The notes under the pieces were generated by a model. The model saw only the letters and a list, made by a program, of their open reading frames with translations. It was not told the DNA's origin and made no database searches. Made by a program: the position numbers and the translations under genes. A stretch of 64,000 nt of DNA, from the NCBI GenBank assembly GCA_015680685.1, contig MNCI01029688.1, forward strand, positions 223,938 through 287,937, written 5' to 3'. The DNA comes from Gnetum montanum (taxonomy: Eukaryota; Streptophyta; Gnetopsida; Gnetales; Gnetaceae). Numbering within the stretch: position 1 is the first letter of the stretch; the number at the start of each line of letters is the position of its first letter. Positions 9,931 to 20,102 of the stretch are shown one piece after another.

Positions 9931-11100
9931 ACAAATTAAGAATAAAGAAAGTTATAAGGTGAAGATTTCTCTATGTTATCAAATCATAAGGGATTAATTA
10001 TTTGTACAGTGAGACCACACCACCCATCCATCCATTCCAATAATAAGAGGTTCTTACCATGGTCATAATGATATTTTTTTTCCATAATATAGCTAAAAAT
10101 AAATTTGTTATCATTATGCCTAGATAGAAAAGTGAAGAACCAAGGGGGAATGTGAAGGGTGTGACATCAAGGGAACTTGTGGAATCTCTTAGACCACTAT
10201 TATATGTTCTATCATGTTGCTAAGGTTATAATTATATCCTTGTAGATCTAATGAAAAATGGAAGTAAGAGTACAATAAGTGATACCTTACGATGTCAATG
10301 GAAAGACATGTTACCCATGCTTGAAGGTAGGTGGCTTCTCAGAAATCTAAAAAATAAAATAAGTGGCATGAATAAACTCCTCCCTTGGACAATACACCAA
10401 GTGGTAATACTCCTCACAACAATTGTAGTCTTATGGTTGTAACTCTTAGAGATGAAACAATGTGATGTCACTAGAATGTGGTCTGGACTTGGTTTGAATC
10501 TTAGATAGAAAGCCTAATTATTATTTTAACCGCTAATAAAACACAAGAAGTCACTATGCCTATGGTACAACACCTCATGTCCCAATTTCAACAATTCTTT
10601 CTACAGTCTATCTCATCTCACTATATATGTAATCATGAATTGTGGTTTTGTATAATATAGCATTTTTTTTACAACCTAGTAACACTAACATGTGTTTTTT
10701 TCTTAACAAGTATGTCGTACATTCAACTCCTTGAGTGCCTAAGGACACTTTAGGTGTGGTTATATAAGGGAACTAAGGGTAGGAGCCTGCTTTGGGGAGG
10801 ATCCACTTGTATAACTCTTGTATTTCATACTTTCTAAGTAATTCCACATCATCTTGTGCCTTCCAAAACATCTAATAAACTTTCCATAGCATCTAATAAT
10901 TTGTCCATACATTAGAAACTCATTATCCATTTCTTATTCATACTATAATCTTTGGTTGCTCGAGATTCCTTATTCATGAACCTTGAACATTAAATTGTTG
11001 AAAAATATGCATCACTCATGGCCCATGACCCTCTAGACAAGCTTTACATCTTTCAAACATTCCATTGGACTCATTTTTTCCAAGAAAAATCAATGAAAAA
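9931..11100 (+). other. E1 non-coding spacer with two conserved blocks
   Basis: No protein is recognisable. Two blocks are shared with E2, A1 and A2. The first, at 10,310-10,328, is GTTACCCATGCTTGAAGGT. The second, at 10,764-10,810, ends GGGGAGGATCCACTTG. A further shared stretch near 10,140-10,190 (AAGGGTGTGACATCAAGGG) is also present upstream in A. Conservation in families whose surrounding DNA has diverged suggests a role in the element's cycle, nature unknown. Confidence 0.6.
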
Positions 11101-11104
11101 TTTG

Positions 11105-11215
11105 AAATTTTTAATGGTAATGTCGTAGCTATGATGTTGTAGGCACCTACAATGTCATATCTATGATGTCTAATCTACAATTTCATGCACATAAAAATAG
11201 TATATATTCATGTGA
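11105..11215 (+). promoter_or_regulatory. E1 internal promoter-like array
   Basis: Repeated CTATGATGT-type motifs lie in a 90-bp stretch followed by a TATA-like GTATATAT near 11,199. GTCGTAGCTATGATGTTGTA (11,122-11,141) matches 18 of 20 bases of the element's own U3 array at 6,411-6,430. It lies about 570 bp upstream of the ORF3 start. A transcription start here is inference. Confidence 0.55.
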
Positions 11216-11778
11216 GAGTTAGTGAAATTTTTCATTTCTCTCATTTGTAGCAAGAGGAGTTTTTGCAGTTTATTTTCTTAGCCCTCTTGCACACTATCTT
11301 CCAAAGGCCAATAACTTCATCCTCATACATCCAATTTCCAAAATTCCTCAATCTTATTGATCTTGGTGTACTCAACTTAGTCATCAGAGTGGGGGAGATG
11401 CATTATGCGATATATATGAGAATGAAAATTTGAAATTTAAGCCACATATTCCTAACACATGGAAGAGACTATAAAGGGTAAGTACAAAGAAATAATAAAA
11501 ACCTTAAGATTAATTAGTTAAACTAATGCTAGAAAGATTTAGATAATACTCTTAATAGATCATATCAAATATTTTCTGCCATAATAAGCAAGGAAAAGAA
11601 TAGAAGGTCATAAGTAACTAAAAGATATAACACATAACGAGTTCCTTTTAAAAACTTTTTTGAACTTTACAATTGTAATAAGATAAGAAGTTGATCTAAC
11701 CAAGGGTATGAGTAAGGTAAAGAAATATTAAGAATTGATATGAAAACCCTAATAATTTCAAACCCTTATTGATTGTAG

Positions 11779-12110
11779 ATGGCCCTAAAGAGGATACTAA
11801 AAGGAGGACCTTCACAACATGGAAGTTGTAAAGATGCAACTTCAAGCATCTCCTTTATGGCCTACACTAACGAACAACGGAGAATGGTACTTAGGAGAAA
11901 TGTACCAAATCTAGTGAAATAAACAAGCCAACACAATAGTTAAAATTGAAGGAGTCCATACTCAGTAGAGAGAGTAGATGAAAAAGATGAAAAGGATGGA
12001 AGAGGAGAAATTGTAGATGCTCTTGAACCACTATCAATTCCAAAAGCCTAACAACAAAGGAAAGAAGCCGATGGAAGAGCCACCACCACTTAAAATGTGA
12101 ACTACATCAA
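11779..12110 (+). pseudogene. E1 ORF3 remnant (env position)
   Basis: ATG at 11,779 directly follows TTGATTGTAG, which looks like a splice acceptor. The reading frame then gives Lys/Gly/Ser/Gln-rich sequence, and a segment with EQRRMVL comes from the same DNA as REWYLGEMYQ in E2. A Lys/Arg/Glu-rich stretch follows before the sequence reaches the 3' LTR region. Compared with ORF3 of A (2.5 kb) most of the gene is absent. It is a deleted relative, since REWY.GE is shared with A's ORF3. Function unknown. Confidence 0.5.
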
Positions 12111-12275
12111 GCCACTTTAAATGTTATTTTTTTTGTCATGAAATTATGTCATTTTTTTTACACACCACTGTAGCACTCAAAGTAAGTTAATAACCTCATA
12201 CCTTCCCAATTTTGAAAAGAAAGCTTAGTCCTATCCTATTAACTCAATGATGAGTTTTTAGTTAGTCATGGGGGT

Positions 12276-13270
12276 ATCAGTTGGTTGGGATATCGCTAGT
12301 GCTATGTCGCATCTACGATGTCATTGATGCTATGTCACATCTACAATATCATTGATGATATATCTCATCTACTTGACAAAAAGTCAATTTTTTCCATCAA
12401 TGATATCACAACAACAATATCATATCTATGATGTTGTATATTCAATATTGTAGCACAAGCTACGTCATCGTAGAGATGATATCGTGAGATGTGTGTAGCT
12501 TATAAAGACAACACTTGAGTGCATCGATTGGATGAAGTTTCATTCCATCCTTAGGTAGATTCTTGCAGTTTTGTTTCATAGTTTTAGCGATAGAGTGAAC
12601 ACCTACAATGTGGTATTGACCAATTGTATGAAATCTTTATTCAAGTGAAGTATACTTGTGCATAATTCATGATCAGAAATAAAGATCGAGATTTTCTTTT
12701 CATCATTGTAGCATTTGCTTAGTTTTACTAGTTTACTTAGCATAGTTTTTACTATTTTATTAGTTTGATCATTTACATTTCCAAGTACTTTACTTTTTTA
12801 TTTATCAATAAAGTAGGATGAGTATAACTGGTTTCGAGCATTTAAGTGTTATTGTTTGGTAATCCTAGTAGTGTTGTTGCTTAGTTCACCTAGTAGCATA
12901 ATGCTTGGTAACTCAATAACTATTACATAAGCCTAAGGTGTGTATGGTAAGAAAGAACCATATGCTCATCACTCTAGGTTAGAGTAGATTTACATTACTG
13001 TCATTACTTAGATTTAGGATTAAATTTCATTCTTAAATATGTTTATCTCTAGGAGTAAAATGGGCTAATAAATCAATTATCATATGTCTCACTTTGAACT
13101 AAACCATACACGAAAAAGCTACCACTAGTACAAGTGGGAAGATAGTGTCCTATGATCAATGCTTAACAATCTAGATGCCACAACTAGTTCCATCCATGAA
13201 ATTCAATTGGATTACATGTGAATGCTTGAGATTTGTATGGTTGGGCATAGGGGGTACCTACTACTCATTA
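12276..13270 (+). mobile_element. E1 3' LTR
   Basis: Aligned to the 5' LTR and to the E2 3' LTR, it has lost about the first ten bases (TGATGAATCA). It ends CTCATTA at 13,270, followed by the TSD ATTAT. The U3 array runs 12,290-12,490 and the TATA-type TATAAAGA is at 12,501. A G-rich stretch CATGGGGGTA just upstream (12,267-12,276) is the likely polypurine tract. Confidence 0.85.
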
Positions 13271-13275
13271 ATTAT

Positions 13276-14540
13276 AATGTTGTCTCAAATGAGTAGCCAT
13301 AACATAAGAAGGAAATACATGTAGCTCATCTACAAGGGCTCATGATATACATAACCTAAAAATGCACTCTTCTCGAGAGAGATGAATCCATCTTCTACAT
13401 ACATTCAATTCTAAGATGATAAGAATGCAAGTGAAGCCTATTGATAGAATTCCAATACTTGATGGGAATAGTAACTGGAAAATAGTAAGTTTCTACATCT
13501 ATTTTATTATATCTAATATGGTATAAATAAAAGTTTTTCTTTCCTTCCACATTAGTCCACATCTTTGTTAAAACCTTCTACTTGACTAGTTGGTGAATAT
13601 GCTTAGGATTTTGCTGCATGTCCTCAAAAGAGATATTCCATTTTCTCAACCATTTCATCCCATAAAAATACTAATTACAGTCTAGAGAATTTTTCTTACT
13701 TTAAGATATGCAAGCTATGGGTGTATGTAATAGGGAGTGTTGAAACCTAAAATGAGTAAAACATAGGTACATCCCAAGATTTATAGAAGTTTATAACTCA
13801 ATGCTTTCTAGTAGAATAAAATCTATAACTTAGGGTTGCTAGGCCAATACCCATACCACTAGGCTAACACCTCATTATTTGAGTGTACGTAATGAATTAG
13901 CTAAAGGCTTCTATTTCTAAAGGTAATAAATCACATTCACATAATAACATTGAGTAAGGTATTTGCATCTTCACCTTTAACTCGTCTAGAAAAAAAGTTT
14001 TTCCAACATTTCAACATATTTCTAAAGTTTAGCATTGAGTCTAGGTCCCTAAATAACACAAAAATTTAATATAGTAGGATAGATGATAGCTTAAAAAATT
14101 TATTTTTTGACCTTCCAAGCCCAAAGGCCTAAATCCTTGCACTTGTTTTTGAAAGCATATAAAGCCTTGAGACCACCTACTATTTTTTCATTAATGTACT
14201 TCCCTTACATGTAATTATTCATATAAATGAAACCAAAATATTTAAAATAATATACTATTTTCATATTGGTATATCCAAAATAGAAGTTATAACAGTTATT
14301 TCTTATACCCCAAATCATCAATTTTGTTTTTCTTTAGTCTTGTTCATTATGTAGACTTTTATGCCTTTGTCTCTCCTTCATCTTGTAAATAGGAAATAGT
14401 CTCCAAATTTTTTGAGGTGACTTTTGATGCATTCCTTAAGCACAAAAAGGCTATCTACATAAGTAAAGACTCAAAAAAATTCAACAATGTCTCAATCTTA
14501 ACTAGGTTGTCGCACAACACAACATTATTATTCTATAAAT
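13276..14540 (-). pseudogene. LINE (non-LTR retrotransposon) reverse transcriptase C-terminus
   Basis: On the minus strand, fragments around 14,330-13,990 read like the RT thumb region of plant LINEs. They show KTK.MI.G, then YFKY.GFIYMNN, then VGGLKALYAFKNKC. After a SINE-like interruption, 13,735-13,276 reads like the C-terminal region with the RT-associated zinc domain (FYLYHIR..KIDVETYY, EDE.HVF-type segment). Many stops and frameshifts are present. The catalytic FxDD part is not visible. E1 inserted into this LINE. The unit-2 copy is at 42,934-44,240. Confidence 0.6.
13745..13900 (-). mobile_element. tRNA-like SINE inserted in the LINE
   Basis: The minus strand reads GAGGTGTTAGCCTAGTGGTA (A box TTAGCCTAGTGG) and later ATAGATTTTATTCTACTAG. 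That is a decayed B box; the unit-2 copy keeps AGATTCGATTC at 43,485-43,495. A tail follows to about 13,745. It separates two coding parts of the LINE. Confidence 0.55.
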
Positions 14541-14544
14541 TAAT

Positions 14545-14905
14545 GATTCGATGCTGCCATATTTAAAATAAATAAAAAATGTGAAGATGCTAATTTTATG
14601 TTATGGTTAGAGGAAAATTTTGGACATTTTTGAGGTTGTGTGCTTGACTAATGTTAGTTTCAAATTTGGCTTGAACTATCTTATTTACTAGGTCACATCT
14701 ATCCTTATATCTAGTTAGGGGTCGTGCTACTAGGCATGAGTTTCCTTGCATCAAAGGAGAATAAAAAGCTTAATATTTTCACCTTATCTTTATTATTATT
14801 ATTATTTTAATAATTTTATGTGTTATATGAGCATGGTGAAATTGAAACCCACAACGAACCATATAACACACATGAGGCTCTACCATTGCTTTAATAAGAT
14901 ATGAA
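14545..14905 (-). mobile_element. tRNA-derived SINE-like element, copy 2
   Basis: Same build as 3,790-4,181: a head with the B-box-like GTGGGTTTCAATTTC, an AAT microsatellite at about 14,797-14,813, then the body to about 14,545. Confidence 0.5.
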
Positions 14906-14908
14906 TGG

Positions 14909-15513
14909 TGATGAGTAATGGGTACCCCCTATGCCTAACCATATGAATCACAAGTGTTTACGTGCAATTCGGTCAAATCTGGTAGATGGAACTAGTATGA
15001 TATCTAGATTATTAAGCATTGAATGCATATCATTGTCTTCTAACTTGGACTAGTGGTAGTTTGGTCACGTATGGTTTAGTCCAGAGTGAGGCATATGGTT
15101 ATTGATGTTATGTGATCCTTAATCTAATTGAATGATAATATAAAAATTAATTAATTAATCTAATTAATAACAAGAATATAAATTCTAAGCTAGGCTAAGG
15201 ACGATGAGTGTGCTTTCCCAACATGCTATACACATCCTAAACTCACATATCGACTACTAGGTTACCAAGGGTTATGCTACTCGGTGAACCAAGCAATAAT
15301 GTTGCTAGGATTACCAAGAAAATATGTGTTTACACTTGAAACTAGTCATGCTAATTTTGCCAATTGATTAATAAGCATGAATATGTAAATGTTAAGTACA
15401 TCAAAAGTAAATTGTATTTAAAGTAAATCTATTCTAAGTCAATCTTGATCTTATTGTCATTCATGGAATGTGTTTAGGTATAACGCCACTTAAATAAGAT
15501 ACTGTACAATTTT
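14909..15513 (-). mobile_element. Truncated minus-strand LTR
   Basis: It starts TGATGAGTAATGGGTACCCC, the reverse complement of an E-type LTR 3' end. It continues through U5 and R (AATCTTGATCTTATTGTCATTC region) and stops near 15,513, where a tRNA-like segment begins. No TSD can be shown. In unit 2 the same LTR piece (44,603-44,943) is shorter. Confidence 0.7.
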
Positions 15514-15600
15514 AGGGTAAGGAATTAAACCTGTAACCTTCCCTTAGGAAAACTAAACACTTACCAATCAATGCACTAACCATAATTAAAAAATAGGATT
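15514..15600 (-). mobile_element. tRNA-like SINE head
   Basis: The minus strand shows GGTTAGTGCATTGATTGG (A-box-like) and GGTTACAGGTTTAATTCC (B-box-like) about 40 bp apart. The joint with the truncated LTR lies at its 3' side. Not a functional tRNA. Confidence 0.5.
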
Positions 15601-15684
15601 TGATTTTAAGTGAGTATAGGATTTCAACATTATTCTCTTCTAATCTTCATTTTTTGAAATCTTGCCTATCTTTATCTTAGGGAA

Positions 15685-15770
15685 AGGTAATATATATGCT
15701 TGGGATAATGCCTCTATGTTAGCATGCTTAAGGTACCAAGTTTCAAACCCAATATCTTTTGCTGTAAAGT
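15685..15770 (+). mobile_element. tRNA-like SINE head, plus strand
   Basis: A-box-like TTAGCATGCTTAAGG near 15,718 and B-box-like AGTTTCAAACCC near 15,740. A related, more decayed copy is near 5,735-5,800. Confidence 0.4.
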
Positions 15771-16770
15771 AATCTAAGTTAATTAATTATCTAACGACCC
15801 ATGCTTAAAAAGTACCCATATGTTAACTATAAGGATCATCATCGAGTGCCATAGTGCTCATCCCACTAAGAGGGGTTCCAAGAGGATCGGTAGATGAGAA
15901 AAAACCTAACCTCTTTAAGTGGTTGTGTTGAGGCTTGAACATAGGTCTTTGACTTAAGAAATAAACACAATACCATCACTCCAAATGATTGTCTACCTAC
16001 ATGTTAACTATATTTTGTTGTATTTTTATGAACTACTTTTCAAGTATAGAAAAATGATAGAATAAGCTTCATGAAAAATTTAGGCATAATTTTTTATTTA
16101 TGAAACATTGAATAAATGAAAGGTTGTAGTGTATTGAAACTCAAAGTTTTTTATTTTATCAATATTTAATCCCTAAGACATATAGTCAAATTAGAACTTT
16201 ATAACTCAACATTGTCCACTACAATCAAACCTATAAATTAGATCTAACAAATTAAGAGTCTTATTAATAGTCTAACATTTCATTTTTAGATAGTACATGC
16301 GACTAGCTAGTTATTTAACTTGCATTGCTATGCTCTTGAAGATTATAGGTTCAAAACGTGCTACTAACAGCCTAAAAACACTAGCCTAAAGGAATTTTTC
16401 TAGAAATATTGAATTACCTTACCCTTAAGAAAAGAAAAAAAATAGTTCATTATTACAAAGGGTAATCCTAGTTTTTTCACATGTACATTTTAAAGCCATA
16501 AAAACACTAAATAAAACTTGTTGATCAAAAAGCCTTTGATTAAGGGGATGATGTGGGGTGTTGGACCTTAAATAATATATTAATAATGAGTAAAGAAAAT
16601 TTAGAGTACATCACAAATTTCATACTGAATAGACATAAAAATAAGGAAATAAAAAGCTTTCCAATTTTAGGATTATCTAAAGGATAATGTTATTTATTAT
16701 CTAACAGATAATATAATGTTATTTAAACAAACACACAATAATTAAAAATCCTTTCTTCTTGTAGGACTGA
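15771..16770. other. Unit-1-only AT-rich stretch with further tRNA-like pieces
   Basis: Unit 2 lacks about 15.23-17.22 kb. Within it, the minus strand at 16,195-16,300 carries another decayed copy of the TTAGCCTAGTGG-type head. The plus strand at 16,302-16,365 has GACTAGCTAGTTA and ATAGGTTCAAAAC at tRNA spacing. At 15,825-15,905 there is a segment like 5,245-5,320 (GCTCATCCCAC and AAGAG repeats). The rest (16,400-16,770) holds nothing I recognise. Confidence 0.4.
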
Positions 16771-17571
16771 TTCCCTACCTACTAATGATTTTATAAGGGA
16801 ACATGATAGAACTACCAAAATTAGAGACAATGTATCATATCAAGTCAAAGTTTCCTACCAACATCTAGATTCCTACAATTTAGAATTTACCTTTATCCTT
16901 GATATGAATAAATGGATGTAATAGAGAAGCCTAGAGGAAAACATTATGTTGGCACTTAATCTCTAAGCTCCATCATTGTTCATGGCAGCATTAATAAAAG
17001 TTGGACTTGAAGCAACTGCTAGTGACTATAGTGTAGTTGATGAGATGTTTATGCATTATTAGCTCACTCAAGCCCAATTATGATAAGATCATTTCATGGA
17101 GATACATCATGAAGTCACCAAAGTAAAAGGGTCCACCATTGCATTGACATGAATGTTCAAAAATAAGAACATAAATTACCATCTAGGAAAATCCAATCAA
17201 GTGAATCCTATCCTCCTTGCTAGAGATGACATGATAAATCCATGACTACATTTAGTCTTAGAAAGTAACAATAGAAAAGGAGAGAAAGAACTAATCCAAG
17301 AAGTACCTCCATGCCTAGGTCTTCTTATAGGCTATCCATATATATCCAAAGATATCATAGAAGAAGAGGAAGTTGGTGTGGCTTTCCTAGTTCTCCATCA
17401 TACTCATCATTGTAATTATCAAGCTTTGATGAGGATGAGTATGCCCAAGAAAAAAGGGCAAACTGATAGATAACATAGTGGAAATGATAGAAGAGACCAT
17501 TACAAAGCTAGAGATACAAATTATGGATAGGATGGAGAGGTAGGATACAAATATGAGAGTGATAAATCATG
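16771..17571 (+). pseudogene. gag remnant H1 (A-type N-terminal region)
   Basis: A decayed reading frame resembles the N-terminal Gag domain of A. The segment FILDMNKWM...MLAL.LQAPSLFMAALIKVGLEA (16,890-17,020) parallels the FTFIL...RSILAMLLQTLMKLGI segment of A2 (about 47,990-48,110). A serine/acidic stretch and a Lys/Arg/Asp-rich tail follow up to 17,571, where the G1 LTR begins. The part after G1 is not in the window. Unit 2 keeps only 44,945-45,307. Confidence 0.5.
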
Positions 17572-18382
17572 TGATGAACTATGTTGATAGGCATGTGTCA
17601 ATGCATCCCTATCAATGCATGGGTTGATGTGTAAATGTAGTCTCTATCTTTGCTTATATAAATATACAAACCCACTACATTTATGGCACTGTTAAGTCAA
17701 TAGAGTAGCCAAGTTCTTAAAGTTTTATTCTATCAGAGTTGGAATATTTTCTAAGTTCCTATAGTAGGAGTTCAAGGATTGTACGAATCCTTATTTGAAC
17801 ATCCATGTACCTGAACACTTTAATGTGCTGATAATAAGGATGATATTCTTGGAACTCGCAAAACTTAGGAATAGTTGAATGTTTCCATTCATGCACTTTA
17901 TGTTCATGTTTCTAGTTAGTTAATACACTTCATATTCCCACATAAGACAACAACCTTGAACATACCATTAGTGCTTGGTAATCCCAATGGTGTTATCACT
18001 TGGTTTGGATAGTAGCCTAACACTTAGTAATTCAATAACATTCATAACTAGTTTAGAATGTACATGAAAGCTAGGTCCATATGCTTATGTTAGGATAATT
18101 AGATTAAGGAATTAGATAGTTAGTTTCATAATTCATTACTTTGTTTCACACAGATTAAATCAAATAAAATATAAGAATCAATAAAAATCATGTGCCTTGG
18201 CTTACACTTAACCATAGCCTTGCACTTACACAAGTGAAGTGAAGAAGACAACAATCACATCTTTAAGTCACTACTTTGCCTATTGTGCATTTAGGAGTTA
18301 AAGTCCATAAAATTCAACCAGATCTCTAGTGCAATGCTTGCAATTCATATGGTTGTGCATAAGGACTACTTGTTGCTAATCA
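17572..18382 (+). mobile_element. G1 5' LTR
   Basis: It starts TGATGAAC and ends CTAATCA (CTCATCA with one change), about 811 bp. The U3 carries GCATCCCTATCAATGCATGG-type motifs and TATATAAATA near 17,655. A PBS-like TGGCATCATTAATGGGCAT follows at 18,384. The left flank TCATG cannot be compared with a right flank, because the 3' end of G1 is not present. Confidence 0.75.
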
Positions 18383-18509
18383 TTGGCATCATTAATGGGC
18401 ATGGTGCTAGTTATCTAGATTAGTTACATTATAAATGATTACTGTAAAAGTATTAAAAATTTATATTTTTGAATAATATTTTTATTAACACACATTATTA
18501 ATTTAAAAC

Positions 18510-19074
18510 ATGTCTCCTTCACATAGAATCAATAACCCATCACATGATGAGAATACTAGTAGAAACATGGTAGGATCTATATTGAAGAGAATTGATGTGA
18601 ATTACTAAATGCAAGGGTCTCATATGCTCATTTAGATCCTTACTACATTCAAATACTATGTTTAACTAATGCACACAACCCTAGAGGGGATGAAACAAGT
18701 CCTAGAACAAGGAGGGCCTCAAGGCCTAGGACCTTCTCTAAATCTAGAAAAGATGAATCAAGGGATCATAGGTGGAGATAGAAACCATGATGATTCTCCT
18801 AGTTTACCATCTTCTTCTTCCTTTTCAATGTCTAGTTCTGATCAAGATGAACATAGGTATAGACATAGAGATACAATAAAGGATCAAGATGAAGATAGAA
18901 ATAGAATGCAAAGGAAAGATGAAAGACATCAAACTAAGCATAGAAAATATTATCACTATAAGATAAATAGAAATAGAGATTATCACCATGACATATCTAA
19001 TTAAGATGAATCCTTGTTGGCTACCAGAAGCATGATACAAATTAGGGAGGCAGTTTAAATACCTTATAGGCATC
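18510..19074 (+). pseudogene. G1 gag, 5' part, split by A1
   Basis: ATG at 18,510 opens a Gag with MSPSHRINNPSHDENTS, close to the E-type start. An Arg/Asp-rich region with SSSFSMSSSDQDEHRYRHRD (about 18,805-18,865) follows. It is cut at 19,074/19,075 by element A1. The frame resumes at 36,008 with the capsid-like part. Several stops are present. The longest open piece is 111 codons. Confidence 0.7.
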
Positions 19075-19079
19075 AAAGG

Positions 19080-19951
19080 TAATAAAGCATCTTCCTCAGG
19101 GTGCATCGATGGGATGTTGCCAATGCGATCCCATCAATGTGATCCCATCAACACAATTACATCAACACATGGTTTGATGCATTGACATGACCTTATCAAC
19201 GTAGTATCTTGGCTTGGCTATAAATACATGCTCACCAGCTATATTTATGGCATCCATTCATTAGTTTCTAGCTAAACTCTTGCATTTTTATCTTTTCAAA
19301 GTTAGAATATTTTCTAAGTACCTACATTAGGAGTAAGAATTGTATGGATCTTTATTCGAGGACTGATCTACCTAAGCACCTTAGTGTGAACAATAATAAA
19401 TACACTTTCTTTATAAACCTTGTAACATTTGGAATTAGTTTAATATTTACTTAAATACATTTATTATTTGAGTAATTTTCTTTAATGCATTTGATTAATT
19501 AATTAGTTAGCAATTAATTAATACACATAAGTATGACCATTTTGAGCATACGTTAACATTTGGTAATCCTAGTAGTGCTTAACTCTTCGTAACATAGTAA
19601 CATTGCAGCGTGGTTTAGGATGTGTATAGTAAATGGAAATGGATGCTTATGTTAGGATTAGTTAAGATATTAGCTAGTTGTTAGATTAGTTAAACATTTC
19701 ATTACTTTATTTTTAGCACTTAGGTGAATTAAGTGAAAAATATAAAATGATAAAAATCATATGCCTTAGTTACACTTAACCATATCTTTGTAATTCACAA
19801 GTAAAACTAAGAAGACAATGATCATGTTCGTTAGATTCACTACCAAGACATAGTGTACTTAGAGAGCTAAAGTCTATGAAATTTCACTAGATCGCTTAGT
19901 GAACACTAGTGATTTGTATGGTTGACTGTAGGGATTGCTTAATACTCATCA
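19080..19951 (+). mobile_element. A1 5' LTR
   Basis: An 872-bp LTR with U3 array (19,100-19,205), TATAAATA at 19,219 and end CTCATCA at 19,951. A PBS-like TGGCACCATTTCTTGGGAC follows at 19,953-19,971 and matches the tRNA-Asp-complementary PBS at 14 of 19 positions. Confidence 0.88.
19100..19226 (+). promoter_or_regulatory. A1 U3 motif array and TATA box
   Basis: Tandem ATCCCATCAATGTG-type motifs, period about 15 bp, run 19,121-19,165, with inverted relatives on both sides (GCATCGATGGGAT and TTTGATGCATTGA). TATAAATA is at 19,219. GATCCCATCAATG (19,127-19,139) recurs as GATCCCATCGATG in the internal promoter at 27,575. Confidence 0.7.
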
Positions 19952-20102
19952 TTGGCACCATTTCTTGGGACTTTAGTTAGTTATGTGTGCTATCTAGGAG
20001 TTAGTGAAATTATATAACGATGTTGTAACGAACCCAAAAGTTAACATCATTAAGAAAAATAATAATAATTACAAGAGCACATTGTTTTTCTTTCAATTTG
20101 AT

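Larger units (their letters stand above)
6286..13270 (+). mobile_element. Element E1: complete pol-less Ty3/gypsy-type LTR element
   Basis: The element runs from TGATGAATC at 6,286 to CTCATTA at 13,270 and is flanked by the direct repeat ATTAT (6,281-6,285 and 13,271-13,275). In order it holds a 5' LTR, tRNA-Asp-like PBS, gag pseudogene, T-rich tract, conserved non-coding blocks, an internal promoter, an ORF3 remnant and a 3' LTR. I find no protease, RT, RNase H or integrase, so it is non-autonomous. Its gag, PBS and LTR ends resemble those of the pol-bearing element A, which could have supplied enzymes (inference). Confidence 0.85.

Noticed and set aside
13790-13895. Functional tRNA gene
   Set aside because: A and B boxes are present, but there is no paired acceptor stem, anticodon arm or proper length; a SINE head fits better.
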